Shown: one piece after another, positions 20,883 to 29,765 of the stretch
Layout: each line of letters opens with the position of its first letter
How positions within the stretch are numbered: position 1 is the first letter of the stretch
Program-made: the position numbers and the translations under genes
DNA from: Neopararhizobium haloflavum
GTDB lineage: Bacteria > Pseudomonadota > Alphaproteobacteria > Rhizobiales > Rhizobiaceae
Assembly: GCF_002750855.1 (NCBI RefSeq)
Contig: NZ_NWUC01000006.1
Coordinates: forward strand, 1 to 64,000
DNA length: 64,000 nt
Direction: 5' to 3'
The notes under the pieces: generated by a model
Told to the model about the DNA's origin: nothing
Databases searched by the model: none
Seen by the model: the letters and a program-made list of their open reading frames with translations, nothing else

Positions 20883-23099
20883 TCAAAGGAAGCTTTGTGG
20901 ATTGATGTCCACCTGAACGCGCACAGAACCGCGCTCTTTTGGACCGTTGGCGATCAGGGCGCGCAGATATGCCTGGATATCCGCGCGGCGACCACCCTGG
21001 ATCAATAGGCGAAAGCGGTGGCGCCCGCGAATGAGGGCAAGGGGCGCTTCAGCCGGGCCAAGGATCACGATCCCGCCGCCGGATGGTGCCGCCTGTCGCA
21101 AACCACGGGCATGGCCCTCGGCCTCTGCACGCGTATTGGCCGATACGATGATCGCGGCAAGTTGTCCGAAGGGCGGAAGGAGTGCCCGCTCTCGCTCTGC
21201 GATCTCACGCTCATAAAATGCTTCGGCATCGCCGGAGACGATCGCCTGCATCACCGGATGGGCCGGCTGATAGGTTTGAATGAGGCCATGGCTCTTGCGT
21301 CCGGTCCGCCCTGCACGTCCCGTCACCTGTGACAGAAGCTGAAACGTGCGCTCGGCCGCCCTCGGATCGCTGTTCGAAAGACCGATATCGGCGTCCACGA
21401 TTCCCACAAGCGTCATCAAGGGGAAATTGTGCCCCTTAGCTACAAGCTGCGTACCGATGACGATATCGACGTCGCCCTTGGCGATCGCTTCCAGTTCCAG
21501 CCGCAGCCGTTTGACGCCGCCCAGCATGTCCGACGACAGAACGATCGTCCGTGCGTCTGGAAAATGGCCGACGACCTCCTCGGCAATTCGCTCGACCCCG
21601 GGGCCGCACGCCGCGAGATGGTCGAGCGTCCCACATTCCGGGCAGGCCTCGGGCGTGCGCTCGGCATGACCGCAATGGTGACATTGAATCTGGCCGCGAA
21701 ACCGGTGTTCGACGAGCCAGCTCGAGCAGTCCGGACACTGGAAACGGTGGCCGCAGACGCGGCACAGGGTCAAAGGCGCATAGCCGCGACGATTGAGAAA
21801 GAGGAGCGACTGTTCTCCACGCTCCAGCGTCTTGCCCATCGCCTCGATCAGCGGTGGCGAAAGAAACCCACCCCGCGACGGCGGTGTTCGCCGCATGTCG
21901 ATCAGCGAGAGGTCCGGCAGCGCAGCTTGCGCATATCGGCTGGTCAGCGCCAGTCGGCCGTATCGGCCCTGGTCGGCATTGACCCGACTTTCGACAGAAG
22001 GCGTCGCCGAGGCGAGCACGACAGGGAAATCGCCCAGCCGCGCGCGCACGATGGCCATGTCTCGCGCCTGGTAGAAGACACGATCCTCCTGCTTGTAGGC
22101 GGGATCGTGTTCCTCGTCGACGACAATGAGACCAAGAGATCGGAACGGCAGGAACAGCGCTGACCGCGCGCCGACGACGATGCGAACCTGACCGTCGACG
22201 ACCCCGCGCCATACCTTCTCGCGCATGCGCGGCGCCAGATCGGAGTGCCATTGCGCGGGCTTGGCCCCGAACCGCTCTTCAAAACGATCGAGAAATGCCG
22301 GGGTCAGGGCGATCTCGGGAAGGAGCACCAGCACTTGGCGCCCCTTTGCAACGGCGGCTGCGATCGCCTCGAAATACACTTCGGTCTTGCCTGAGCCCGT
22401 GACGCCGTCGAGAAGACTGACCGTGAACGTGCTGGCGCGAACCCTGTCTGAAAGCGCGTCACCGGCATCTTGCTGATCCGCGCTGAGTTCGGTCTGTCCG
22501 AAGCTGGCGTCCGGCTCGGCCACGAGAGGCGCAGGCGGCAGGAGCACAGGCTCGAACGCGCCAGCCTTGACCAGTCCATCCACCACCGACACCGAAGCGC
22601 CGCTGGCATGCGCGAGCCCCGAGCGCGACCAGGCCTCGGCCTCGCCTGCGACAGCCAGAACCCGGCGACGCGCCTCCGTCATGCGTTCCGGCACAACACC
22701 CGTCGGCTTCAGCCCCGCGATCGGGGGTTCGGGTTCGAGCGCTGCGGGTGCGCGCAGCGCCATCCGCGCCACCTGCCCAGGCGGCGACAACGTGTAGCTG
22801 GCGACCCAATCGATGAAACGACGCATCTCAGGCTGAAGCGGCGGACAATCGAAGACTTGGTTGATCGGACGGAGCTTCTTGGCGTCAATGCCGTCCACCG
22901 GACCATCCCAGACGACCCCCAGCACCTGACGTGGCCCAAGCGGCACCTGCACGATCGAGCCGGGCTCGACATCGAGGCCTTCCGGCACCACATAGGAGTA
23001 GGGTCCGGGCGTCGGCAACGGCACGAGCACCGGCGCGACCCGGCGGGTTGCGGCCGGGAAAAGCGCGCCTTGCGAATCTGTCGGAAAGCGGTCCGTCAT
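20883..23099 (-). CDS. priA: Primosomal protein N' (replication restart helicase PriA)
   Basis: 3'-5' helicase that reloads the replisome at stalled forks. The 738 residues comprise an N-terminal 3'BD domain (VLVPLPTPGPYSYVVPEG), Walker A GVTGSGKTEVYFE, the DEEH box LIVVDEEHDPAYKQE, and the zinc-binding Cys cluster from CRVCGHRFQCPDCSSWL to CHHCGH and CPECG (eight Cys). Motif VI appears as QVTGRAGRTGRKSHG. Starts with ATG at 23099 and is divergent from the transaldolase gene. Confidence 0.97.
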   Translation of the reverse strand: MTDRFPTDSQGALFPAATRRVAPVLVPLPTPGPYSYVVPEGLDVEPGSIVQVPLGPRQVLGVVWDGPVDGIDAKKLRPINQVFDCPPLQPEMRRFIDWVASYTLSPPGQVARMALRAPAALEPEPPIAGLKPTGVVPERMTEARRRVLAVAGEAEAWSRSGLAHASGASVSVVDGLVKAGAFEPVLLPPAPLVAEPDASFGQTELSADQQDAGDALSDRVRASTFTVSLLDGVTGSGKTEVYFEAIAAAVAKGRQVLVLLPEIALTPAFLDRFEERFGAKPAQWHSDLAPRMREKVWRGVVDGQVRIVVGARSALFLPFRSLGLIVVDEEHDPAYKQEDRVFYQARDMAIVRARLGDFPVVLASATPSVESRVNADQGRYGRLALTSRYAQAALPDLSLIDMRRTPPSRGGFLSPPLIEAMGKTLERGEQSLLFLNRRGYAPLTLCRVCGHRFQCPDCSSWLVEHRFRGQIQCHHCGHAERTPEACPECGTLDHLAACGPGVERIAEEVVGHFPDARTIVLSSDMLGGVKRLRLELEAIAKGDVDIVIGTQLVAKGHNFPLMTLVGIVDADIGLSNSDPRAAERTFQLLSQVTGRAGRTGRKSHGLIQTYQPAHPVMQAIVSGDAEAFYEREIAERERALLPPFGQLAAIIVSANTRAEAEGHARGLRQAAPSGGGIVILGPAEAPLALIRGRHRFRLLIQGGRRADIQAYLRALIANGPKERGSVRVQVDINPQSFL

Positions 23100-23192
23100 C
23101 GGGCGTGACCTTGCCCCCTGATTGGGCTAAAGGGAACCCGCAACCGCCGCCTGGAACGAGAAACGCCGCATACCAACGGAAGAGACCCTCTG

Positions 23193-23846
23193 ATGAAATT
23201 CTTTGTCGATACGGCCGACGTCGCCGAAATCCGTGAACTCAACGACAATGGCCTCCTGGACGGCGTTACGACCAACCCGTCGCTGATCATGAAGTCGGGA
23301 CGTGATTACCGCGAGGTCACCAAGGAAATCTGCGATATCGTCGATGGCCCTGTGTCCGCCGAAGTCACGGCCACGGACTTTGATGGCATGATGAAGGAAG
23401 CTGCGTCGCTGTCGGAAATTGCCGACAATATCTGCATCAAGGTACCGCTGACTTTGGATGGCCTCAAGGCCTGCAAGGCGCTGACCGACGACGGCCGCCT
23501 CGTCAACGTTACGCTCTGCTTCTCGGCAAATCAGGCATTGCTTGCTGCAAAGGCCGGCGCCACCTTCATTTCGCCTTTCATCGGCCGGCTCGACGACATC
23601 CATCTCGACGGCATGGACCTGATCCGCGAGATCCGCCAGATTTACGACAATTACGGATTCGAGACCGAGATTCTGGCCGCTTCGGTGCGCACGGCCAACC
23701 ACGTCAAGGAAGCCGCCCTGATCGGCGCTGACGTCGTCACCGTGCCACCTGCGACCCTCAAGTCGCTCGTCAAGCATCCGCTGACCGACAAGGGGCTTGA
23801 GGCCTTTCTCGCCGATTGGGCGAAGACTGGTCAGCAGATCGGCTGA
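23193..23846 (+). CDS. Transaldolase / fructose-6-phosphate aldolase family protein
   Basis: Class I aldolase of the small transaldolase (TalC/FSA) subfamily. The 217 residues include [26 protein letters not shown], the Schiff-base Lys in [32 protein letters not shown] and [10 protein letters not shown]. Acts in the non-oxidative pentose phosphate pathway or as F6P aldolase. Residues separating TalB-like from FSA-like activity cannot be settled by eye; rhizobial members are usually annotated as probable transaldolase (tal). Single gene, divergent from priA. Confidence 0.93.
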   Translation: MKFFVDTADVAEIRELNDNGLLDGVTTNPSLIMKSGRDYREVTKEICDIVDGPVSAEVTATDFDGMMKEAASLSEIADNICIKVPLTLDGLKACKALTDDGRLVNVTLCFSANQALLAAKAGATFISPFIGRLDDIHLDGMDLIREIRQIYDNYGFETEILAASVRTANHVKEAALIGADVVTVPPATLKSLVKHPLTDKGLEAFLADWAKTGQQIG

Positions 23847-23863
23847 GTAGCGTCAAATCGGGA

Positions 23864-23892
23864 GCGATGGCGGCATCACTGGTCGCCATCGC
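23864..23892. terminator. Stem-loop between convergent tal and CDF genes
   Basis: A 9-bp perfect stem (23864-23872 with 23884-23892) with an 11-base loop overlaps the end of the CDF gene. It lacks a T-run on either side, so bidirectional termination is only suggested. Confidence 0.35.
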
Positions 23893-24877
23893 CCTTCACG
23901 GCATCGCATCCTGATTTTCGCTGAGTGTCGACCATGGATTTCGCCTCGCGCATGGCGCCTTGCGGGGCATCGACACTGACGCTCACCTCGATCAGGCGCC
24001 AGGCGTTCTCGCCCAGTATGGCCTCTGCCTCCTCTTGCCCCATCGTGTCGCGATCCGCCGCCGTGACCGCCGCGCGCATATAGCGACCCGTCTCACGCAC
24101 ACGAACATCGATGCCTGGGTGGCCGCCGCCAAGCCCAGCAGCGATTCGCTCGGCATCCCTGGAGATATCGGTGCTGTCGACCGCTCGCGGGGCCCCATCG
24201 AGCAATTCCGCGATTGCGACCCTGCTGTTGCGCCAACCGTCCTTGACGATGGAGAGCGAGATCACGCCAGCTGCCAGCGAATCCGCCCACCAATAGCCGA
24301 ACGCGATGCCTGCGATGCCGAGGATACCCGCAAGGCCCGTATGCCAGTCTGCGGCGTTCATGTCCGCGTCGGTGTGCAGGATCTTGTCGTTGATCCGGCG
24401 CGCCAGGGGGCGCTTCATCCGTCCAAGGATTACGGGTGCGATGACGGAATAGGCGAGCGTCGGGATCATCAACCAGCCGAGCCAGATGCGCTCGCCGAAT
24501 ATCGCAACTGTGCCGATCGTGGGATGCTCCTGCGTCACGAGCGCCGAGCACGCCTCGAAAAGCAGAAAGGCGCCCATGGCCAGCAGCGCGCAGGCCGCGC
24601 CGAAAAAGGCCAGCGATCCGACCCGATGGAATCCGTATGGAAAGTGCCGAGTTGGCGGACGCCGCTCGATCTTCGCGGCAAGGATGAACAGAAGCGGCGG
24701 AACGAGGCTGAGGCAATCCTCGATCCAGGCCGTCTTCATCGCCTGGCTGGAGCCTGTCACGAGATACATGGCCCCGATTATCGTAGCCAGCCAGAAAAGC
24801 GTCCAATACTCCAGTCGCGTCGCCCGCCTTATGTCCGCCTCGATGACCTCCGGCAATGAAGGGTGCTGGTTACTCAT
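23876..24877 (-). CDS. Cation diffusion facilitator (CDF) family metal transporter
   Basis: Proton-driven divalent metal exporter of the CDF type. The 333 residues contain several TM helices: YWTLFWLATIIGAMYLVTGS (about 22-42), a second near 52-66, GSLAFFGAACALLAMGAFLLF, LGWLMIPTLAYSVIAPVIL and GILGIAGIAFGYWWADSLAAG. HTDADMNAADWHTG holds the His/Asp pair of the transport site. The C-terminal cytoplasmic part (about 220-333) is a ferredoxin-like regulatory domain. Which metal is carried is unknown. Its ATG overlaps the upstream lipoprotein gene by 8 bases. Confidence 0.88.
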   Translation of the reverse strand: MSNQHPSLPEVIEADIRRATRLEYWTLFWLATIIGAMYLVTGSSQAMKTAWIEDCLSLVPPLLFILAAKIERRPPTRHFPYGFHRVGSLAFFGAACALLAMGAFLLFEACSALVTQEHPTIGTVAIFGERIWLGWLMIPTLAYSVIAPVILGRMKRPLARRINDKILHTDADMNAADWHTGLAGILGIAGIAFGYWWADSLAAGVISLSIVKDGWRNSRVAIAELLDGAPRAVDSTDISRDAERIAAGLGGGHPGIDVRVRETGRYMRAAVTAADRDTMGQEEAEAILGENAWRLIEVSVSVDAPQGAMREAKSMVDTQRKSGCDAVKGDGDQ

Positions 24878-25295
24878 GCTCCGGAAGCACCTTTTCGATC
24901 CGGGTCAGAAATCCGTTCTCGCCCTTGCGCACAGCAAGCACGCGCATGCGCTCCTCATCACCGATGGCTACGGTACCGTAGGACCGGCTCAGGCCAACCT
25001 GCTCGCCAAACGGGGTGTCCGCCGGGATGCCGCCGATCGCGATGTCGATCTCTCCTTTTTCCAGCATGCTGATCAACTGGTGCACTGAGCCGTCGACAAT
25101 GTCCGGCGAAGCGGAAAATGCCTCTGCTACGGCGTCGAGAGCAGCTTGATCGGTTGCGTCCATCCGCTGCGACAGCAAGCCGATGCGCAAGGTTCCACCC
25201 TGGACACGTTCGCTGGTGCTCTCCGGATCTTTCGGCAAGGAACAGCCCGAAAGGCTCAGGATCAGGGAAAGCAAAAGGCATAGAGGTGTACGCAT
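24870..25295 (-). CDS. Half-length solute-binding-like lipoprotein
   Basis: The 141-residue protein starts MRTPLCLLLSLILSLSGC, a lipoprotein signal with lipobox LSGC and acylated Cys at about 18. The rest looks like one lobe of an amino-acid-type periplasmic binding protein: GTLRIGLLS near the start, then LEKGEIDIAIGGIPADTPFG and a final strand region. Typical family members have about 230 mature residues and two lobes, so this is about half size, yet it has an intact signal and no sign of decay. It overlaps the CDF gene by 8 bases, implying joint function. Confidence 0.75.
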   Translation of the reverse strand: MRTPLCLLLSLILSLSGCSLPKDPESTSERVQGGTLRIGLLSQRMDATDQAALDAVAEAFSASPDIVDGSVHQLISMLEKGEIDIAIGGIPADTPFGEQVGLSRSYGTVAIGDEERMRVLAVRKGENGFLTRIEKVLPEHE

Positions 25296-25356
25296 GCTGA
25301 AACCGAAATGCCGGGCGGTGCTTAAGGAAATGCTTTTGGGCGGCGCAGGGTTCCGC

Positions 25357-26508
25357 CTAGACCCCGCCATCGGCATCGGCATCGTCGATCATCAGCCCGG
25401 TCCGAGAAAGGCCATCGATCCAGGTCGCGCCCTCATCGTTGCGCAGAACGCGTTTGGCGCGCACGCCGCAGCGCTCGGTGATGTGGCCGGCCAGATCAGG
25501 CGAATGAGTCACGACCCAGATCTGCGTCTGCCCGCTCGCCCGCGCGATCATGCTGGCAAGCGCCGGCAACATCGCAGGATGCAGGCTTGCCTCCGGTTCA
25601 TTGAGCGCGATGAAGCGGGGAAGACGGTACGCCAGAAGCGCGCCGGCCAGAGCGAGAAAGCGCAATTGTCCATCCGACAACTCCGAGGCCTGGAAAGTGC
25701 GCTGGGGAAATTGCGGGAAGACCATGCCGAACGAGGCGTGTATATCGGGCAGCGGCACGGAAAGGCGTGCGCCTGCAAACGCCTCCTCGACGGCCCGGTC
25801 GAGATCGACCGTATCGCCGCGGATGTGGTGGAGCGTGGCGAAGACGGCCGCCAGATCGCCGCCGTCCATCGCCAGCATCGGCGCTGTCACCGCGAGGCAG
25901 GGCGCGCGCAGCGGTGAGTCCCGGTCGGTCCGAAATCCGTGATAAAAGCGCCATTGCGCGAGCGCATCGCGCACGGCGGCGACCTCGGGATTAAGCCCTC
26001 CGGCGCCAACCCGGGCCAGCCCCGTCTCCGAGGGAAGGAGACGCATCGTGTCCTCGTCCATCCTGCCGTGTTCGTCTCGCCAGGAAAGCGTCGGCCCGTC
26101 TCGCTTCAGAACGACAACCTTGCGCCGGCCCTGATCGAGAACGAGGGTCTCCGTCTTTATCTGCGGTTCGAACGGGAAACCAGCGGCAGCCGGCGGCTTC
26201 AAGCCTGCCTCGATCGTGTAGCGCCAGTCGAGGGCGCTCACGGGATCGCTCATCTCGACGGACAGTTTTACGCGCACCGGCTGACCACGCCGCCGTCGCC
26301 CTGTCCACAACACGGACGCCATGCCGCCTTCCGCGGCGATTTCATGGGCGAATGTGCCGAGCGCGGCCGCATGAACGAGGAAGAGAGCGCGGTAGAGATT
26401 GGATTTTCCCGCACCGTTGTCGCCAACGAAGAGGTTGATGTCGCCGACTTCCATACGGATGGATTGGAGCGACCGGTAGCTCTCCGCTTCAAGCGAGCGA
26501 AGCTTCAT
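25357..26508 (-). CDS. AAA family ATPase (RecF/SMC-like, OLD-type head)
   Basis: ATP-binding head protein of 383 residues starting MKLRSLEAESYRSLQSIRME. Walker A GDNGAGKSNLY lies at about 27-37, a signature-like SELSDGQLRFLALAGALLAYR near 277-297, Walker B RFIALNEPEASLHP, and a final WVVTHSPDLA His switch. There is no long coiled coil and no TOPRIM nuclease domain, so it is a short AAA_21-type protein, not a full OLD nuclease. The longer frame upstream overlaps the acyltransferase and lacks family sequence. The biological role is unknown; it may be a DNA-associated or toxin-antitoxin-like ATPase. Confidence 0.85.
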   Translation of the reverse strand: MKLRSLEAESYRSLQSIRMEVGDINLFVGDNGAGKSNLYRALFLVHAAALGTFAHEIAAEGGMASVLWTGRRRRGQPVRVKLSVEMSDPVSALDWRYTIEAGLKPPAAAGFPFEPQIKTETLVLDQGRRKVVVLKRDGPTLSWRDEHGRMDEDTMRLLPSETGLARVGAGGLNPEVAAVRDALAQWRFYHGFRTDRDSPLRAPCLAVTAPMLAMDGGDLAAVFATLHHIRGDTVDLDRAVEEAFAGARLSVPLPDIHASFGMVFPQFPQRTFQASELSDGQLRFLALAGALLAYRLPRFIALNEPEASLHPAMLPALASMIARASGQTQIWVVTHSPDLAGHITERCGVRAKRVLRNDEGATWIDGLSRTGLMIDDADADGGV

Positions 26509-26554
26509 CGCGTTGTGCCAGAACCTGCGGCAAGAGAGGCGCGGCGCAGTGCCA

Positions 26555-27457
26555 TCAGATGCGAAACGTTCTATCGGGATCGGCGGCAAGCCCATAGACG
26601 GAGTGGTGTTCGAGGGCCTTGGTCACCTGCATCGGGTCGCCGTCGAGCTCGTCCGGGGCGATCATCTCGCCGACGGTGAACTCGAAGGTCTGCTGCTTCT
26701 TGTTCAGCAACTCGTGGAAGACGGTCATGTCGCGCAATTCCGTCGACCACTTCGACAGCCAGTAGAACAAGCCCGAATTGCGCGCCGTCATGTGGACCGG
26801 AAGAATCGGCAGACCGTATTTGCGTGAAAGCGACACGGCGGATTGCTTCCAGGGCCGCTCGTTGAGACAGCCGTTTGCCCAATAGGCAATACGCCCCGAA
26901 GGGAAGAGAACGGTCACCTTCTCTTCCTTCACTGCACGCGTCGTCAGTTGCAGCGTCTCTCGCGCCTTTATCTTGCTTTTGTGCTCTTCGCGCCATTCAA
27001 CGGGAATCACCATCTCAACAAATCGCGGATTGACGCGAATCGCATCGCGATTGGCGAAGAACATCATGTCCGGACGTCGATCCTTCAAGAGATCGAAAAC
27101 CGCAATGCCGTCGGCGATCCCGGTGGGATGGTTCGACACCATGATAAAGCCGCCACGCTCCGGAATCCGCTCGCCGCGTTTCACGCGCACGTCGAGGTTC
27201 AGTTGAGCGCTCGCGAACTCGAATGCCTGGAAACCGGGCATGTTGGCGACGGTGTCGGCGAATTCAAGCGCCTTGCCGTAGTGCAGACCGAGATAAAGAA
27301 ACGGCCGCATGACGGGCCAGAGTGGATGATTGACGAGGCGCCTGCCCCGCTCGGCGATCAATTCATCGACGACATGCCCCGGCTGGCCCTGCGAGACGAG
27401 CGAGATGGCATCCACGACACCGCCAAAATCGGGAAGCTGAAAGCGTTTCTGAGCCAT
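26555..27457 (-). CDS. Lysophospholipid acyltransferase family protein (PlsC-like)
   Basis: Probable membrane-associated acyltransferase of the PlsC/LPLAT superfamily, 300 residues. The catalytic NHxxxxD motif is SNHPTGIADGIAVFD, followed by FFANRDAIR and VTVLFPSGRIAYWA and later LPILPVHMTARNSG. The start MAQKRFQ at 27457 fits; upstream in-frame residues look non-coding. The acceptor (lysophosphatidate or lyso-ornithine lipid) cannot be told from sequence. It is divergent from the xerC-like gene and upstream of the AAA gene (46 bases). Confidence 0.87.
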   Translation of the reverse strand: MAQKRFQLPDFGGVVDAISLVSQGQPGHVVDELIAERGRRLVNHPLWPVMRPFLYLGLHYGKALEFADTVANMPGFQAFEFASAQLNLDVRVKRGERIPERGGFIMVSNHPTGIADGIAVFDLLKDRRPDMMFFANRDAIRVNPRFVEMVIPVEWREEHKSKIKARETLQLTTRAVKEEKVTVLFPSGRIAYWANGCLNERPWKQSAVSLSRKYGLPILPVHMTARNSGLFYWLSKWSTELRDMTVFHELLNKKQQTFEFTVGEMIAPDELDGDPMQVTKALEHHSVYGLAADPDRTFRI

Positions 27458-27630
27458 AGCGAGTCCCCGCCACACGAAATCCCGACACACATCGCATCAC
27501 AACATTAAACGGCAATGACAGCGTGTATTTAAGGCGGATTTCTAACATTGTAACCCTTGCATAACCATTATGCCCCAGCTTCAGGTGCGTAGCGTCGGCG
27601 ATCAATTCAGATTGTGGAGTGTAATGCGTC

Positions 27631-28566
27631 GTGACCACAACCTTGCTGCCCGGCACGCCGGAGCTGATGGAAAAACGTCGCGAATGGCTGGCAGCTCTGG
27701 AAAGTGAGCGGCGCCTCTCACCAAAAACGGTGGAAGCCTACGAGCGCGACATGCGCCAGTTCCTGTGGTTCCTTCAGTCGCACATCGGCGCTGCGCCAAG
27801 CCTGGACGATATCCGCGCATTGCGACCAGCCGATTTGCGCGCATTTCTCGCCAGCAGACGCCGCGACGGCGCCGGACCGCGCACCCTCGGTCGCGGGCTT
27901 GCCGGCATCCGCTCGCTGCTGCGCCATCTTGAGCGCCAAGGGCTTGCCAATACGGCGGGCGCGAACGCCATCAGGGCGCCGCGCCAGCCGAAATCGCTCC
28001 CCAAGCCACTGACGGACCGGCAGGCGTTGAGTGTTGTCGATGCCCGCGAACAACTGGCCTCCGAACCGTGGATCGCGGCACGCAACATGGCGGTGCTGAC
28101 ATTGCTCTACGGGTGCGGCCTGCGGATTTCGGAGGCGCTGACGCTCACGGCCGCGCAGATTGGCCCCCAGACACCGTCGATTCGCATCACCGGCAAGGGA
28201 GGCAAGACGCGCGTCGTCCCACTCCTTGCCGCCGCGCGAGAAGCAGTCGAGGCCTATCGAAGGCTCTGCCCCTACCATCTTCCGGGCGATGCGCCGCTCT
28301 TTCTCGGTGCGAAAGGCGGCCCCTTGAAAGCCGGCATCGTTCAGCGTGAGATGCAGAAGATGCGCGGCGCGCTCGGCCTTCCCGAAAGCGCGACGCCCCA
28401 TGCGCTGCGCCATTCGTTCGCGACGCATCTTCTGGCGGGCGGCGGCGACCTCAGGACAATCCAGGAATTGCTGGGGCATGCCAGCCTCTCGACCACCCAG
28501 ATCTACACCGGTGTCGACACCGCGCGCCTCCTGGACTCCTACCGCAAGGCGCATCCGCGCGCTTAA
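27631..28566 (+). CDS. xerC: Tyrosine recombinase XerC-like
   Basis: Site-specific recombinase that resolves chromosome dimers at dif. The 311 residues comprise an N-terminal SAM-like core-binding domain (LSPKTVEAYERDMRQFLWFL) and a catalytic domain with the Arg in YGCGLRISEALTL, Lys in TGKGGKTRVVPL, HALRHSFATHLL, LGHASLSTTQIYT and nucleophilic Tyr in the last motif. Start GTG at 27631 follows GGAGTG. XerC versus XerD is by context (close to priA) and is less sure than the family. Confidence 0.9.
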   Translation: MTTTLLPGTPELMEKRREWLAALESERRLSPKTVEAYERDMRQFLWFLQSHIGAAPSLDDIRALRPADLRAFLASRRRDGAGPRTLGRGLAGIRSLLRHLERQGLANTAGANAIRAPRQPKSLPKPLTDRQALSVVDAREQLASEPWIAARNMAVLTLLYGCGLRISEALTLTAAQIGPQTPSIRITGKGGKTRVVPLLAAAREAVEAYRRLCPYHLPGDAPLFLGAKGGPLKAGIVQREMQKMRGALGLPESATPHALRHSFATHLLAGGGDLRTIQELLGHASLSTTQIYTGVDTARLLDSYRKAHPRA

Positions 28567-28601
28567 CCGATTCTTGGCACCTTCCGGAACAAGATTTCCC
28601 G

Positions 28602-29720
28602 ATGAAGAAAGATCAAATGGCACCTCTGCACCGCACGCCCATCGGGCTATTGAAGGCGGAAGATCGATTCGCACGCATGACACTGGCGACGCTCGGTGCC
28701 GTTCATGCGATCGTGATGCTGAGCCTGATCCTTGTGCTGCTCGCCATCGGCAACCAGGCCTTTGCCCAGGAGATGGCCGATACCGAGGAGTGCGGCGGCG
28801 CGAACCTGGTGGAAGCCATGCGCCGGGACGACCCGCAGGGTCTGGAAACACTGCTTGCCGAAGCGGAAGCAACACCAAACGGCTCCGGCCTGCTCTGGCG
28901 GATCGAGGACGACGGCGCTGCTCCTTCCTGGCTTTTCGGAACGATGCATGTCTCCGACCCTCAAGTCACCGAGCTTGCGCCGGAAACGGAGAAGGCCTTC
29001 AACGCTGCGGCGACCATAGTCATCGAAACGGATGAGATCATCGACCCGGAACGGGCGCAGTCCGCGATCCTCGCGCGCCCTGAACTGACCATGTTCACAG
29101 ATGGCGAAACGCTGGAATCCCTGATGAAGCCGGGCGACTACGCGCTGGTTTCTGAAAGGCTCGAGGAACTCGGGCTGCCGGTCGCCGCGGTGACCCGCAT
29201 GAAACCCTGGATGGTCGCGGGCCTCATCGCCCTGCCTGCCTGCGAAATGGCACGAAAGGCCAAAGGCGAGGCATTTCTCGACAAGATGCTGGCGGAAGAG
29301 GCGATTGCCAAGGGCAAGGTCTTGAAAGGTCTTGAAACCGTCGAGGAACAGCTCACGGCAATGGCAGAACTCCCCATGGAATTCCACCTCGACGGGCTCG
29401 TCGAGACGGTATCACTCGGCCCCTTGCTGGACGACGTGATGACCACGATGACCGATCTCTATCTTGAAGGCAAAACCGGCATGATCCTGCCGATGATCCG
29501 TCAGGCAGCGCCTGCAGGCTCGCAGATCGATGGTGAGGGTTATGCCGCGTTCGAGGAAAGGATCATCCTGGCGCGCAACCGGCTCATGGCCGAAAGAGCG
29601 GTGCCGATCATCAGCGAAGGCAACGCCTTCATCGCCGTCGGAGCGTTGCACCTGCCCGGCGAGGAAGGCCTGATCGCGCTGCTGCGCGATGCAGGCTACC
29701 GTGTCACGCGGGTCGAATAG
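28602..29720 (+). CDS. TraB/GumN family protein
   Basis: Member of the TraB/PrgY/GumN family (ChaN-like metalloprotease fold); the actual substrate is unknown. The 372 residues begin with an N-terminal anchor or signal (about 29-56, ending QAFAQ), then SWLFGTMHVSDPQVTELAPE (family motif I), IVIETDEI, KPWMVAGLIALP, and a C-terminal ISEGNAFIAVGALHLPGEEG with the second GxxH motif. Probably periplasmic or membrane-anchored. It follows xerC by 35 bases. Confidence 0.9.
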   Translation: MKKDQMAPLHRTPIGLLKAEDRFARMTLATLGAVHAIVMLSLILVLLAIGNQAFAQEMADTEECGGANLVEAMRRDDPQGLETLLAEAEATPNGSGLLWRIEDDGAAPSWLFGTMHVSDPQVTELAPETEKAFNAAATIVIETDEIIDPERAQSAILARPELTMFTDGETLESLMKPGDYALVSERLEELGLPVAAVTRMKPWMVAGLIALPACEMARKAKGEAFLDKMLAEEAIAKGKVLKGLETVEEQLTAMAELPMEFHLDGLVETVSLGPLLDDVMTTMTDLYLEGKTGMILPMIRQAAPAGSQIDGEGYAAFEERIILARNRLMAERAVPIISEGNAFIAVGALHLPGEEGLIALLRDAGYRVTRVE

Positions 29721-29765
29721 CACGGGCCGCCGGCTACGGACGGCCGATACACTCACGTCCTTCGT

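Noticed and set aside
24870-25295. Lipoprotein as a decayed solute-binding protein pseudogene
   Set aside because: Intact signal peptide, no stop or frameshift relics around it and overlap with the CDF gene speak for a functional short protein, though decay is not fully excluded.
25357-26508. AAA ATPase as part of a phage-defence island
   Set aside because: No nuclease, toxin, reverse transcriptase or mobile genes adjoin it; neighbours are lipid and metal-transport genes.
27631-28566. Tyrosine recombinase as mark of an integrated element
   Set aside because: It matches the housekeeping XerC/D type, no att-like repeats or phage genes flank it, and neighbours are core genes.
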